The notes beneath the pieces are model-generated. The model did not search any database, had not been told where the DNA came from, and saw nothing but the letters and a program-made list of their open reading frames with translations. From Gautieria morchelliformis (Eukaryota > Basidiomycota > Agaricomycetes > Gomphales > Gomphaceae): a stretch of DNA of 64,000 bases. The stretch is from contig WHVA01000125.1 in assembly GCA_015179125.1 (NCBI GenBank), positions 1 through 64,000 on the forward strand, in the 5' to 3' direction. A program made the translations under genes and the position numbers. Positions 1 to 11,570 of this stretch are shown piece after piece (the first letter of the stretch is position 1; every line of letters begins with the position of its first letter).

Positions 1-392
1 CGTGCTCCTCCATGTTGCGCCGTCCTCGGCAAGCGTCCGGAAGAAATCTCTTCGGAGATTTACAATCCCCACTGCTCCCTTAGATTCGAATATTCTTGTA
101 AACTAGTCCATACAGCAAATGCAGACATCGTCTGATTGATGTAAACTAGTTGTTCATCGGCAACTCTGAGGCAAATCTCTTTTCTAGCTTTTTGTCCTTC
201 CTTCTCCAATCGTCGATTTCCTGCTGCTCGGTCGCAGTGACGTTGCGCATCTGCCGGTCTCAGTTCCATCTCCCTGCGATAGCCATGTCCCATAGATCAA
301 GTCGTCAGTATCCACTCGAGCCGCCGGCGCCACACCGTGTAATTATCCCTGTTCAAGGGATCGATCTTGTACGTGTTATTGCTACTCAACAT
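1..392 (-). pseudogene. Ty1/copia gag remnant (5' end of element)
   Basis: Reading the minus strand from 392, an ATG lies directly next to the LTR end and opens with a typical copia Gag start (NNTYKIDPLNRDNYTVWRRR), followed by a segment with EQQEIDDW and VADEQLVYINQTMSAF, the pattern of the UBN2/copia Gag family. The frame is broken by a TGA after about 31 codons and by frameshifts, so this is a dead copy. Gag would form the virus-like particle. The element continues beyond position 1, outside the window. No canonical tRNA primer-binding site is visible between the LTR and the ATG. Confidence 0.75.
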
Positions 393-700
393 TGTTATCG
401 GTATTGAGTTGGTGAGTATAGAGTGTAGTTAGGATAAGCTAGGTCTGTAGTAATTAGTTATGGCCGGGGCCCATAACCTGTGGAACGAAGGAGTAATAAT
501 AAACTGTTGTTCTACGATCTACTTGAGATTGTCTGCCTTTATATACAAAATACGATGTCTATTGTATTATTAATATCTTCGAGCTGCTGTGCCGATGTGA
601 TGCCGGTGCACCAGCAACCCGGAGTCGAGAGCGTTCTTGAACTCCCGGCTAAGTGTGTGCCGGCTCTGCCTCGGCCTTATCATCGTCCCGATTACTAACA
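393..700 (-). mobile_element. Copia 5' LTR (308 bp)
   Basis: On the minus strand the LTR starts TGTTAGTAATCGGG and ends CCGATAACA, so the ends are TGTTA/TAACA inverted repeats. Copia gag follows immediately. A TATATAAA-like stretch near 538-546 (minus) fits an LTR promoter. The target duplication cannot be checked because the other LTR is outside the window. Confidence 0.7.
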
Positions 701-989
701 GTAACAATAACAGAATGACAAATGATGGTGCAGACAGATGAGTGCACGATGCAGGGAAGACGCAAAGATGTCAAGTGGGAAAGGAACATTGGGAATACAT
801 GAATAGCAGTGGAGATGAATGTAGTGATGAGTGAAGGAACAATGTGTGATGCAGCTAGTGATGAGAGAAACAACAATGGAGCAGATCAAGAGTTGATCAC
901 CGTACGGCATCTTCGCCCTCGCCTCCGACCTCGTCTCCGAAGTTGCAAGCACCGCTTGTTTCCCTAATAATGCACCCGCTTTCATGCGC
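701..989. other. No gene recognised
   Basis: Purine-rich sequence between the copia LTR and the start of recognisable chromovirus pol. No conserved coding stretch was seen; it may be decayed gag or protease of the following gypsy element. Confidence 0.4.
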
Positions 990-2436
990 GCGTCTAGATT
1001 GGAAGGGTCGAAGTGTTTCAGCCAATCTGGCTTCGCCTGAGTCCTCGCCAGAGGGCAACATCGGGAAAAGTTCTTCCGAGCTTTCTGAGAACGTTAAGAA
1101 ACATGTTCCCGAAGTATATCACGAATTTGCAGATGTGTTCAGCAAAGCACGCGCTGACACTCTAGCTCACCACCGACCTCACGATATCAAAATCAACCTT
1201 GAAGAAGGGACCTCGCCACCTATCGGTCCCATCTACTCTCTCTCAGCTTCCGAACTCAAAGCACTTCGCGGTTTATCGACGAGCATTTGAACATTGGTTT
1301 CATCCGACCTTCACGCTCGCCTCATGGTGCACCAGTATTATTTGTTCGCAAAAAAGATGGCTCCCTTCGGTTGTGTGTTGACTTCCGAGGTATAAACAAG
1401 ATCTCGAAAAAAGATCGGTATCCATTGCCATTGATTGCTGACTTACTTGATGCTCCAAAGAATGCGTGCATTTATATGAAGATAGACCTTTGTCACGCTT
1501 ACCACCTCGTACGGGTGGCCGAGGGTGACGAATGGAAAACCGCCTTCAGGACTCGCTATGGTCTTTTGAATGGTTGGTTATGCCATTTGGTCTCACTAAC
1601 GGCCCTGCTGCTTTCCAGAGATTCATGAACAAGATTTTGCCGACCTTTTGGACGTTTGTGTGGTGGTATACTTGGATGACATTCTAATCTATTCCAGTGA
1701 CCCCTCCAAACATGTTGAACATGTCAAGGAAGTCTTACGACGACTACGACTCAACAACCTCTTCGCCAAAGAAGACAAATGCAAGTTTCACCGCGATTCA
1801 GTTGAATTCCTCGGCTACATACTCTCTCCCGAGGGCCTAACTATGGCGGACGACAAGGTAAAGGTCATTCAAGACTGGCCTGAACCTCGCAAAGTTCGCG
1901 ACATCCAATCCTTCCTCGGCTTCGCCAACTTCTACCGACGTTTCATTCACAACTACTCCGACATCACCATTCCTCTCACCCGACTCACCCACAAGGGTAC
2001 CCCTTGGAACTTTTCCGAGGATTGTCGGCAGGCCTTCAACTTGTTGAAGAAGGCGTTCACTACCGCTCCTATCCTTACCCACTGGATTCCTGACCTTCCA
2101 CTAATTGTAGAGACTGATGCTTCAGATTATGCCTTAGCGGCAATCTTATCGTTGCGAACCTCGGAAGGCGAACTTCATCCCGTCGCTTTCAACTCCCGCA
2201 CATTCACCTCTACCGAGCTCAACTACGATGTTCACGACAAGGAGCTCCTAGCCATTTTTGAAGCGTTTCAACGCTGGCGACACTACCTCGAGGGCTCTGG
2301 TGACCCTGTCGACATTATCACCGATCACAAGAACCTCGAATACTTTTCAACAACGAAGCTCTTGACCCGTCGACAAGCTCGGTGGTCAGAATACCTTTCC
2401 CAATTCAACCTCGCCATCCGTTTCCGACCTGGTCGC
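990..2436 (+). pseudogene. Chromovirus 1 pol, RT and first part of RNase H
   Basis: The stretch before the RT (about 1080-1270) shows VPEVYHEFADVFSK, typical of the protease-RT linker. A frameshift near 1280 leads into RT motifs: [21 protein letters not shown], then [13 protein letters not shown], then (after another frameshift near 1570) [17 protein letters not shown] and the catalytic [11 protein letters not shown] box at about 1660-1695. RNase H follows, with VETDASDYA near 2107, HDKELLAI near 2235 and TDHKNLEYF near 2320. It stops at FRPGR, where a solo LTR is inserted. At least two frameshifts make it non-functional. Confidence 0.92.
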
Positions 2437-3710
2437 TGTCAAGATTGGTTTTCAAGCGTTAATATCGTGTATTAGTGAACACAGCGAATGCCCGAATAAC
2501 TTGTGCGAATAAGTATGCCGTTCGGCGAATAAGTGAACCGATGAATGTTCACCAAACAAGAGGGTTGCCTGAACGGGGCTCGCCCTATCTACAGTCGTAG
2601 CGAAATAGCTCGCAGCACTTGACGATGTAACGTACAAGATATCGCGGAAGGGCTGTCTAAGTTTCGACGGTCCCTTCACTGGCGAAGGTGCTCCTTCAGA
2701 GCCCTTCGCCAACAGCATAGAAAGTAGTTCGAAGGCTTAAGGTAACGAAGATGAAGTATGAGAACTCACCAGTGATGCCTAAGTCCTTGGCTGGTTGAAG
2801 ATAGAAATTTTCAAGGAGAGGCTCAAGACGATGATCACAGCGAGGTCAAGTTTGCACAAGATGGACGACGTATGATCATTGAACTGGGGAATATACATGC
2901 GAATGTAAACTACTTATATCGAATGCTCGTAAGGTATCAGCGAATAGGAAAGAGGCCGTCACAAGTCAGGGTTGGATAGGGGCATGCAGTCATGATACAG
3001 CATAGATGAAATAAACATACAATAGAATGTGAGGAGAGGGGGAACATGAAACGACGGAGAGTAAAGGTGGTGAAGGTACTTATGGACAAAACCATGTCTT
3101 GGGACCCGCATACATGCTACCCTGCACGGACTCTTGGTCTACTGGGTCGATTCCGCACGACCTATGGAAGAGATGCCCTGCGAACACATTTTGACCATAC
3201 GAACGCCCAGTGGGGTTGGATTAAGAAGACGATGGGGTTAATGATGAACCATCATGCCGGGTGGATGGTATCGATCGTATTTGATGGTGTGCCTGCCGGC
3301 GAATGATGCGAGCAGCGAATAGCTGTTCGGCGAAATGCAAGGAAGGGCGAACAGAGGTGACATAGGGGAGGAGAGGTCGAGGTGGAGGGCAAAGCCGAGC
3401 GAACACTGAGGAGGAGTAGCGAAAGGGAAAATGGGGATACCAAGGTGCAGGAAATACATAGGTCATGACAATCCAACTATTCGAACACCATCGGAAGAGG
3501 GTTGAGCAGAGGAGGTGGTAGGCCCAGTGATGACTGCCGAGTTAGTCCCAGGACGTTGATCGTGCATTTGGCGGCATGGCTATGGTAGTTGGCGCGAACA
3601 GCGAGAGTTGGTTGCCGAACATAACAATGGTGATCGGAACGAACACGAAGGTGGGGTGAGAAAATAGGAAAACTGAGCTTCTGAGTATGAGAGATAAACG
3701 CGTCATGACA
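2437..3710 (+). mobile_element. Solo LTR, family A, copy 1 (1,274 bp)
   Basis: Begins TGTCAAGATTGG and ends CGTCATGACA, with TGTCA/TGACA terminal inverted repeats. It is flanked by the perfect 5-bp target duplication GTCGC (2432-2436 and 3711-3715). Removing the LTR and one duplication makes the RNase H frame of the surrounding chromovirus continuous. No coding capacity is credible inside it. It is enriched in GCGAA/TTCGC. Close relatives occur at 41027, 52095, 57870 and, reversed, at 57557-60092. Confidence 0.95.
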
Positions 3711-5040
3711 GTCGCCTCGGAACAAAGCCCGACTCTCTCACTAGACGATGGGACATCTACCTTAAAGAGGGGAATAGCGACTATGCCACCATAAACCCAC
3801 AGAACCTACGGCCAGTGTTTACCCAACACCAGCTGGCATCGTCCCTTAGAGCTACTAACCTCGCTCCCGTCGTACTCCGAGCCGCTTCACTGCTTGATAC
3901 CGAGCAGATCCGAGCTGACATACTAGCAAACCTCCCCTCGGACCCCATAGCCAAGTCGCACCTCGGCTTGGTTAATGACCCGAGGTGGACCACTGACCCC
4001 GAGGGTTTTCTTAAGCTTGACAACTGAACCTATGTTCCAGCGGCCCAAGACCTTCGACTTCGCATCCTGCAATACAAGCACGATCACATTCTCTCGGGAC
4101 ATTTCGGGGTCAACAAGACCTTGGAGTTGATCCGACGAGATTACACTTGGCCAGGGATTAGATCCTTTGTCAAAGAGTATTGCAAGACATGCACCACTTG
4201 TATGCGAAGCAAGCCGCAACGTCACAAGCCCTATGGCCTCCTCAAACAACTCCCCGTTCCCGAGAAGCCTTGGAATTCCATCTCTATGGATTTCATTGAG
4301 CAGCTTCCCCCTTCATCCGAGTTCACCTCCATCCTAGTGATTGTTGACCGCTTCACTAAGCAGGTTATCTTCATTCCAACCACAGACAAGATAACCTTGC
4401 AAGAGCTCGCTCATCTCTTCGTCCTTCATGTCTTTTCCAAGCATGGAGTCCCCTCGCACGTCACCTCGGACAGGGGTTCCGAGTTCGTCTCGCACTTCTG
4501 GCATTCCCTAGGGAAAGCCTTGGACATGCGGTTGCATTTCACCTAGGGATATCATCCCGAGGGTGACGGTCAAACCGAGCGCGCTAACCAGACCTTGGAA
4601 CAGTACCTCAGGATATACTGCAACTATCAGCAGTCCAATTGGGCTTCGCTCCTTCCCCTAGCTGAGTTCGCCTACAACAATGCGCCTAGTGCAACCACCG
4701 GCATCTCCCCATTCTTTGTTAATAAGGGTTACCATCCGAACCTCGCAGTTCACCCCGAGCGCGACCTCGCCTCGGCACAAGCTCGAGACTTCGTGGTTGA
4801 CCTGGACGAGCTTCACCAAGAACTTCGCCGCGCCATCCTCGAGGCTCAGAAGACCTACCAAGCCTCGGCCGATGTTCGCCGCAAGCCCGCTCCTGATTTC
4901 CAAGTAGGATCCCTCGCCTTTGTAAAGGCGCAGTATTTCAGAACGACTCGGCCTACTAAGAAGCTTGCCGAGAAGTTCTTGGGTCCTTTGAGATCATTTC
5001 CCGAGCGGGTACTCACTCTTTCACCCTTCGACTTCCAGAA
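3711..5040 (+). pseudogene. Chromovirus 1 pol, RNase H tail and integrase
   Basis: The reading frame resumes after the LTR with the linker that follows RNase H (KPDSLTRRWD) and reaches integrase: zinc-finger cysteines in TCTTCMRSKP near 4190, core motif MDFIEQLPPS near 4290, VIVDRFTKQV near 4340, VTSDRGSEFVSHFW near 4460 and, after an in-frame TAG near 4544, GYHPEGDGQTERANQ with the catalytic-core glutamate region near 4550-4595. It continues through FAYNNAPSATTGISPFF to the C-terminal QVGSLAFVKA segment. A frameshift near 5000 separates it from the chromodomain. Confidence 0.9.
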
Positions 5041-5043
5041 CAC

Positions 5044-5367
5044 ATGCATTCAGTCCATCCAGTATTCCACGTATCTATGCTCGAACCAGCCTCGCCCAGC
5101 ACCATTCCGAACCGAGTTCAGCCGCCTCCGCCCCCAGTCGTTATCGACGGCGAACCCAAGTTCGAGGTTTCCGAAATCCTCGACTCGAAGATCGATAATC
5201 GACGCAAAAGCTGCAAGTTACTCTATCTTGTTAAGTGGACTGGTTACGAAGGTACCGACGAAGAAACCTCGTGGATCCTCGCTTCCGAGCTTGATCATGC
5301 CTCGGAACTGGTCACTGACTTCCACGAATCTTACCCGGCTAAGCCAGGACCTTTGACTGCTCTATGA
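5044..5367 (+). pseudogene. Chromovirus 1 chromodomain
   Basis: Contains HSVHPVFHVSMLEP, the usual end of chromovirus integrase, then a chromodomain: FEVSEILDSKID, LLYLVKWTGYEG and ETSWILASEL, ending at TGA 5367. The aromatic positions (F of FEVSE, W of VKW and W of SWIL) that form the methyl-lysine cage in HP1-type chromodomains are largely present. It is out of frame with the integrase upstream. Confidence 0.88.
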
Positions 5368-5482
5368 CCATTCCCTGTTTAACCCCCCATGACCCCCAGT
5401 AGTTAGATAACAAAAATTCCTCGCAATCGAATCACAAAATCAATAAAACACCAGAAAAGATTCCATTATTTCCATTAGTAGA

Positions 5483-6655
5483 TTACTCCACCGTCCTCAC
5501 ATCCCCTTCCTCGCTCTCCTCGCTATCTTCGCCCGACTCCTCCCCATTACTACTACTACCTCGCTCCACTAGACCCCCATATCCCCCATACTCCGCCAAA
5601 TCTCTCGCATCCTGCAGACGTCTCAAATAGTTCCTCCGCCTCCTTATCCTCATGAACTCTATATCCGCTCTGTTCATCCTGTCGTTCGCCGCTCTAAACT
5701 CCCCCAACAACTCACACACCCTCTCCCCAACCTCGCCCACCTTCTGTCCCACATCCCTCACCGCCGCTATCAACTCCCTCATCTCCACACTTCGCTCCAA
5801 CCTCTTCGTCTTCTTATCCTTCTTCGCCCTCCGACATTCCACCTCGGCTTCCTCTACCTCAGTTTCCTTCCCCTCACCCTGCCCCACTTCCCCAACCTCT
5901 CTCCCCTCACTCTGCCTCGCTCCCCCAGTCTTCTTCTTCCCCTTCTCCTCGCTCAACCTCGCTTCCATCCTCTCCACCCTCGTCTCCAAATTCCGCTCGA
6001 CCCAGTCGCTTGAGTCGTCGTCCTCCTCAACCTCGCCCCGAGCCTTGGCCTCCTTCCTCGGCCTCGGCCCGTCCTCGCTATCCTCGCTCCTCGCCCGCTT
6101 CTTGCCCGCTGCGCTCGCCTGACTTTTCCCAGAGGTCGCCTTGCTGCGATGGCCTAAGGCTATACTACAGCCTAAAGACCGCGTCCTGCACCATACGCAG
6201 GCCCCCTGGTCGGTGATGCCGAAGTCGAGGCTCACCTGGCAAAGGCACATGTAATCGCGCTCTTCGCAGCGTGCGCACCTCGCCTCGGGCTTCACCCCGA
6301 GCTACCACGCTCGAGGACCCCCATCAGCGAGCTTGTACCCGTATAGGGTCAAGTCTGTCGGGTGGTAAGCGAAGAGCATTCGCTTGTACTACTCAAGTCA
6401 GCGAACAGCAAAAGACAATACTACTCAACGACTCACCTTTTTGCCATTCGGCCCTTCCTGCCACAGCTGCCGCATGTCGATGGCCCCCGTCTCATCAATT
6501 GGCAATGTGCCAACTTCGGGTCGATCCTCAGGCATAACCTTGCCCGAGGCTCCGTTCTCCTCAGACAGCAATGTCTGGTCGAACGCGTTGTTCACGCTGT
6601 TCTCGTCGACGGCTGAGTTGAAGAGGGGTTGCGGGCGCACCATATTCATTGGCAC
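5483..6655 (-). pseudogene. Antisense spliced gene inside chromovirus 1: Cys-rich, charged, coiled-coil protein
   Basis: Minus strand, opposite to pol, lying between the pol stop and the 3' LTR. Exon 1 is 6655-6437 and starts MPMNMVRPQPLFNSAVDENS. A GTGAGT...AG intron follows (6436-6389, 48 nt), then exon 2 from 6388 (YKRMLFAYHPTDLTLYGY). In the same frame, a TAG near 6305 sits where a CAG would be expected, then CARCEERDYMCLC and ACVWCRTRSLGC, a cluster of paired cysteines resembling a zinc-binding module. The last 200 residues are acidic/basic low complexity with a predicted coiled coil (RMNRADIEFMRIRRRRNYLR). Antisense ORFs at this position are, from general knowledge, a feature of some basidiomycete gypsy elements; the function is unknown. 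One stop codon makes this copy a pseudogene unless translation restarts at M near 6295. Confidence 0.65.
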
Positions 6656-6802
6656 TTGGGTTCACTGCCTCCTACCCACCCTTTTATCTAACCTCGGCTA
6701 CGATTTAAGCTTCGCCTTTCCGGCTACTTAACATCGGGCCGGGATCTAGATTCGAGGATAGGAGAACCTTGTTCATATTACGGCCTCGAGGGTCTCAGCC
6801 AT
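6656..6802. other. Spacer between antisense gene and polypurine tract
   Basis: Would hold the promoter of the antisense gene (read on the minus strand). No clear TATA element was seen. Confidence 0.35.
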
Positions 6803-6815
6803 AAGGAGGGGATAC
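6802..6815 (+). promoter_or_regulatory. Polypurine tract of chromovirus 1
   Basis: AAGGAGGGGATAC directly precedes the TG of the 3' LTR. This is the expected site and composition for plus-strand DNA priming during reverse transcription. Confidence 0.75.
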
Positions 6816-7510
6816 TGTAAGAACCCGGCCTTTGGCTGGTTACTTACCGGTAAAACCTTCTTCCGAACCCGAGCCTTGTGATATTAGTGCCCGAGTACAT
6901 ATGATCCTTATCCGCGCCCGAGCCTGAGCCCGAGCTTGAGCTCATATCCGACCTTGATCCTATGCCCTATCCCCTTAGTTACTGATTCCGCTCCATCACG
7001 CATCATTCGTATATTACCTCACCCTGACCTCGGCATCCTGACCTCGCCCTGCCCTCCACTAATATGTTCGCCCCTGACTCGTACCCTCGCTCGTATATAA
7101 CCCCCCTTGTATGCATTCCTACTCCTCAGTCTGAAAATCATCTATCGTATCCCTTCTATCCTTAGCTAGTTTCTAAGCCTCGCCTCTTAAGCCAAACCTC
7201 GCCTCTTATTCGTTTGCCTCCAAAGTTGGGACTCGTGCGTAGGGTCAGCGCAGCACATAAGCTGAAGCCAAGTCCCTCTCCGACTTCCCCATCCAAGCCT
7301 CACCCCGTAACCTCGGACCTTACCTCGGGCTTCGCTCCCAACCTCAGTCAACCTTACGACGGATCGTATCGTAACAATAAGGGAGTATGGGTTATCCGAG
7401 GTATCTGTTAGGAGGGAGTCTACTGTAGAAGCTTGCACTTCGGGTTACTTAATGCACTTCGGGTACTTAACTAGAGGCCAGCGGGGCCCTTGGTCGAGGA
7501 CGAGTCTACA
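6816..7510 (+). mobile_element. Chromovirus 1 3' LTR (about 695 bp)
   Basis: Starts TGTAAGAACCCGG right after the polypurine tract and ends GAGTCTACA, giving TGTA/TACA ends. Contains TATATAA near 7094 that could be the U3 promoter. It is rich in CCTCG and in GCCCGAG repeats. A hAT element lies one base downstream (its target duplication starts at 7512). The 3' end is inferred from the inverted ends only, since the 5' LTR is not in the window. Confidence 0.7.
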
Positions 7511-7519
7511 GGTTGTACT

Positions 7520-8047
7520 TAGTGTTACCGCCAGCTTGGCTCGGCTCCGGCTAAGCTGCTGATTAGCTGAGCCAAGCTGATTCCCAAAAGCCGGCTTAAA
7601 TTCACGCCGGTTACCATTAAGCCGGCTATAAGACAGCTAGCCGGGATAAGCCGTGGGATAGATTATGTCATCCACGGCGATTCCTCGCCGCTTTCCTCAA
7701 GTTCTTATTGTCCCTTTGCGTGTAAGTCTCATACTTACTGCTGTAGCAGACGGTTGAGAATACTGAAATTTGGCCAGCTCCATGGAGTATGTATACTTAG
7801 GTAAGTCATTGGAGTACTAGCGTTCCGTTTCCGCAGTCAATATTTGGGCGGCGGCGGTGCTATTCACATGTGAAAGGGTAACAACGCTAACCTCTCAACA
7901 GAGGTTTGAGCAGGCTCAATCCAATTCCTCCGTCAAGTTTTTACCCTAAAGTCTCAGCCGAATGCTATAAACATTCACGATATACGCGTAAGTTTTCTTC
8001 TCCGCAAGCGCTTCAAAGTCATTATTTCTTCTCCTCAGGTGCCAACG
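7520..8047 (+). promoter_or_regulatory. hAT left subterminal and promoter region
   Basis: About 530 bp upstream of the transposase ATG. The first 130 bp hold several copies of GCCGGCTT and GAGCCAAGCTG-like motifs in both orientations, the usual form of hAT transposase-binding sites. No other gene was seen. Confidence 0.5.
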
Positions 8048-11000
8048 ATGGGTCCAAAGCTTCGTGAAGCTAGGGCTCGCCCACTGTACGAGGATGCAAT
8101 CTTTCAGCTCATCCAAGAAGATAATGATGTTAATTCTCATATTAATGATGACGGTAATTCTCATATTAATGATTTTGTAGAAGGTCCAGTCACACGTGGG
8201 ACTCGAGGAAGAGGCAGGGGCAGGGGCCGAGGCGGAGGCAGGGGCAAGGTGCGAGTAGCAAACGGGCAAGTGGAACATGTTGACCCTGGGCCCGAACCAC
8301 CTACCAACGCTTCAGAGGAACGATCTCAGCACAGACGTGAGAAGCAACGTGAGGACCGACATGCACGCAACCAGGCAGAGCGTGAGTCTCACAATATCGA
8401 CATTTTTTTTGGCGGTTCAACACCCCCGCCTCCACCTGCAACCCCACCACCCGATCCACCACCACAACCTAGAACGCCGACCCTAGATAGGCAAGCTGAC
8501 CCTCCCACCTCTGTACGGCGTGTTGTGGTCACTCGCATCATACGTACACCGGCGTCCCCTTTCGCACGACCTAGGGGTGCATTTACTAATGTGACATTGT
8601 CCTCCATTAGTAACCCGCTTTCTCGAACTCGTAGGCCAGCAGTCGGTGCACCTGATGTTTGGGAATTTTTCACTAAGGGTAATGTCGCAAAAGGTGTCAA
8701 GACTATTTGCAAACTATGCTAGTAAGTACTTTGTTGTGTTATTCTAATAATTTCTTACAATTTGATTTTGCAGCCCACCCGTGGAATATTCCCCTTCGAC
8801 GAGCACTGGTTCTCTGCACGTTCACATTGAAGCACATCATGCCTATGAATATCTCGCAGCTTGCCGGGAGAAAGGTTGGCCGGTCAAGATAAAATCACTC
8901 ACTCTTTCCAAAAGTGATCAAAAAGTGATGACTCAGCCTGAGCCACGCCCACCTTTCTCAACCGGTCGGTTTAAAGCGGCCCTAGTCAATTGGATCGTTG
9001 CAGATGATCAGGTACGTGGGATACAATGTGCTTTTATAACTAATCCATATTCTCAAACATTTAGTCCATTAATGTTGTCGAATGCCCTGAATTCCGTGAC
9101 CTTTTGCTTTTGCTAAGAGAATCCCTACTGAGCTGTGATATCCCGCACCGAACCACAATCCGCAGCTTAATTGGAAAGGCATGGGATCACAACTTCAGAG
9201 AACTCAAAAAGGAGCTAGCAGTAAGTTTATCTCGTGAATTGTATAGGAATACTAAATCTCACACTTCATATACTAGCAATCGGTTGGGAAGATATCACTT
9301 AGAATGGACATATGGGATGATAAGAGTATGCGTGCGTATGGAGCTGTAACTGCTCACTACTTACTTCGTGGGTCAACATCGATGTCACTGGCTGGTAAGG
9401 GAGAGCTGGTGCTATGTGCTGCTCTGATCGGTTTCCTTCCAATGCCTGGCCGCCACTTTGGTCAGGATCTTGCGAAGGGTTTGCTTTTTATCACAGATCA
9501 TGTCAACATAACGGACAAGGCAAGCTATTTATTTTCTCACACAGTTATCACGACTAAATCCCTGTAGATTATGTTTGTCACTACAGATGGTGCATCTAAT
9601 ATGACCGCAATGATGCATGACTTTGAACATCTCCTAATGGCGCGATTCATAGATTTCGATAGTGCTAATCAACAAATCATGTAAGTTTCGCTATTATTGA
9701 ATAGCCTCAGTCTTCTTACTGTATTTAGCTGCTTCCCACATCGTCTTCATGTCACCGTTGCCACCATGCTACGAGAATGCACAAGCATCGAGGCATTAGA
9801 AAATTCTACTGGTGATTTTGGCCTGACTGAGGAACCGGTAAATCCTTCTAGTCAGACACCTGCACAGGCCTTACAGCGCGATCTGGTTGCGATTGCGCGC
9901 AACATTGTGAACACAATTCGGACCTCCCAACTTCGCCGTGAGGAATTTAAAGAGATCATTTCAACTGGCAACCGTCGAGCACGCTGGCTCAATGATCAGA
10001 AGATGCCTTACCAAATGGCACATGTCACCCTTATTCGGGATAGTCCAATCCGATGGGGATCATCGTATATGATGATTGAACGGACATTGTATCTTCGTCA
10101 GGTAAGTTGTTCTGGTGCTATTGATGAATATGAAATGCTAATGTTTTTTTAGGCAATTGAAGTTTATACTTCACCACCAGTCATGAGTACTGTCTTCAAG
10201 CAACGACTCACAAACAACGAATGGGCGGTTCTGAAGGATATAAAAGATGTATTAGAGGCAAGTCTTGTTTATCTCTTTAACCTAAGTGCAATACTTATTC
10301 CATCAAGCCGGCTCATGCTCTACAAGCTGTTATGTGCACCGATTGCTTGCGTACTCCCAGCTTTCGATGCCCTCCTATCGTCTTGGACACGGATGCGCAA
10401 GGAGCCTTCAAAGGCACACCTAAGAAAGATGATTGATGCAGCGATTGAAAAAATGACCTCACAGTACAACGAGCGTCGGTTTTCAAAGGCTCATATTATT
10501 TCCATTGGTATGTGGCAAATAGATACAATATGAGTTTGCTAATCAAGCCTTGGCCAGTTCTTCATCCATCGCTCAGATTTCGGTGGATTGAAAGGAATTG
10601 GCCGACCAATCAGGTTGCATTTGCTAAACGGACTATTCTATCGGAGGTAAGTTATCACACTCTGCTATACAATGAAAAGTGACCATGATCACCTAGCTTG
10701 CAAAATACGACGGGTGTCAACCAGCTATTCAATCTACCAGAGAGACCATAAACCTACCAGGCTTGTCACGCAATGTCTACACACTCCTTTTCGGCCAGGG
10801 AATCGATGAGACTCAAACAGGGCGTACCTCAGGCTTACCATCGATCGAAGAAGAATGGGACTCTTATTGTCATGCTGCGAACTGGCCCGACATATATAGT
10901 GTCGACCTAGTAAAATGGTGGGATGTGAGTAATAATATCTTTGTTTGATTCAACATTCTAATCATAACCAGCACAACGACGGAAACTATCCGCGACTTTC

Positions 11001-11412
11001 TCATTGGGCACTCGACTACCTCCCAGCACAAGCGTCGTCGGTCCCTGCGGAGCGGGTCTTCTCTTCTAGCGCAGAGACAGATACACGTCGCAGAAACCGC
11101 ATATCACCCTATCTGATGGAGCAACTCCAGATGCTCAAATTTATGATCAAGAAGGCATGGCTGGATTTCACGGATAGCTGGAAGTGGGAGGAGAAAGATA
11201 TAGAACGGGAGAACACATGGCAAGACCAGGGGTTCTCAGCATGTATGCAGAACCCTCACAACGACTTTGACTGGCAGATGGATATATTGAGTGACAAGGA
11301 TGCACAGGAGATCGATAGGGAGGCCAATAGGGGATCTGGGAGGGACTCAACAGATCTAGAGCCCGAAGAGTTTACTTTTGAGAGCTGTGACGAATGGGAG
11401 GAACTTAAGTAG
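8048..11412 (+). CDS. hAT transposase with BED zinc finger, 10 exons, reading frame intact
   Basis: Exons by hand: 8048-8721, 8774-9011, 9065-9220, 9277-9519, 9568-9680, 9729-10101, 10153-10507, 10558-10646, 10697-10924, 10972-11412. They sum to 2,910 nt (969 residues) in phase with no stop. The N-terminal 220 residues are RG-rich and proline-rich. A BED finger spans intron 1 (CKLC at residues 221-224, then paired histidines in HVHIEAHH). The RNase H-like core shows KISLRMDIWDD, FVTTDGASNM and, near the C-terminus, the hAT dimerisation block: KWWD, YPRLSHWALDYL and ASSVPAERVFSSS with the conserved glutamate. Intron 4 (9520-9567) is GC-AG. All landmarks of the family are present, so the protein could be active. 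It excises and inserts hAT ends in the nucleus. Confidence 0.88.
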
Positions 11413-11570
11413 GTCTTGTAATAATGAGTTTCTAATACCAACAACGTATATTTCCTAAGTATTGCAAAAAATCTCGAACAGACTGGCCCAGGCGCCAGAG
11501 GTTCGGAGCATGAACACTGTTGCTCTTGACCACGAGCCTCTTCACTCCAGCATCTATCGCTCTTACACAC

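Larger units (their letters stand above)
990..7510 (+). mobile_element. Decayed Ty3/gypsy chromovirus 1 (5' end missing)
   Basis: Order on the plus strand: reverse transcriptase, RNase H, integrase and chromodomain, then an antisense gene, a polypurine tract and a 3' LTR. Gag, most of the protease and the 5' LTR are not found. Pol is broken by several frameshifts, one in-frame TAG (near 4544) and a 1.27-kb solo LTR. The integrase-chromodomain order places it in the chromovirus lineage, whose chromodomain directs integration to chromatin. The sequence is strongly enriched in CCTCG/CGAGG. Confidence 0.9.

Noticed and set aside
2452..2718. 88-codon minus-strand ORF in the LTR, also at 57885-58151
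   Set aside because: Present only because the LTR copies are alike; it is broken in copies 2 and 3 and has no family resemblance.
10261..10310. A possible extra GC-AG intron in transposase exon 7 (GAG/GCAAGTC ... ATCAAG)
   Set aside because: Its removal (50 nt) would shift the frame away from the VLPAFDALLSSW stretch; the exon is in phase without it.
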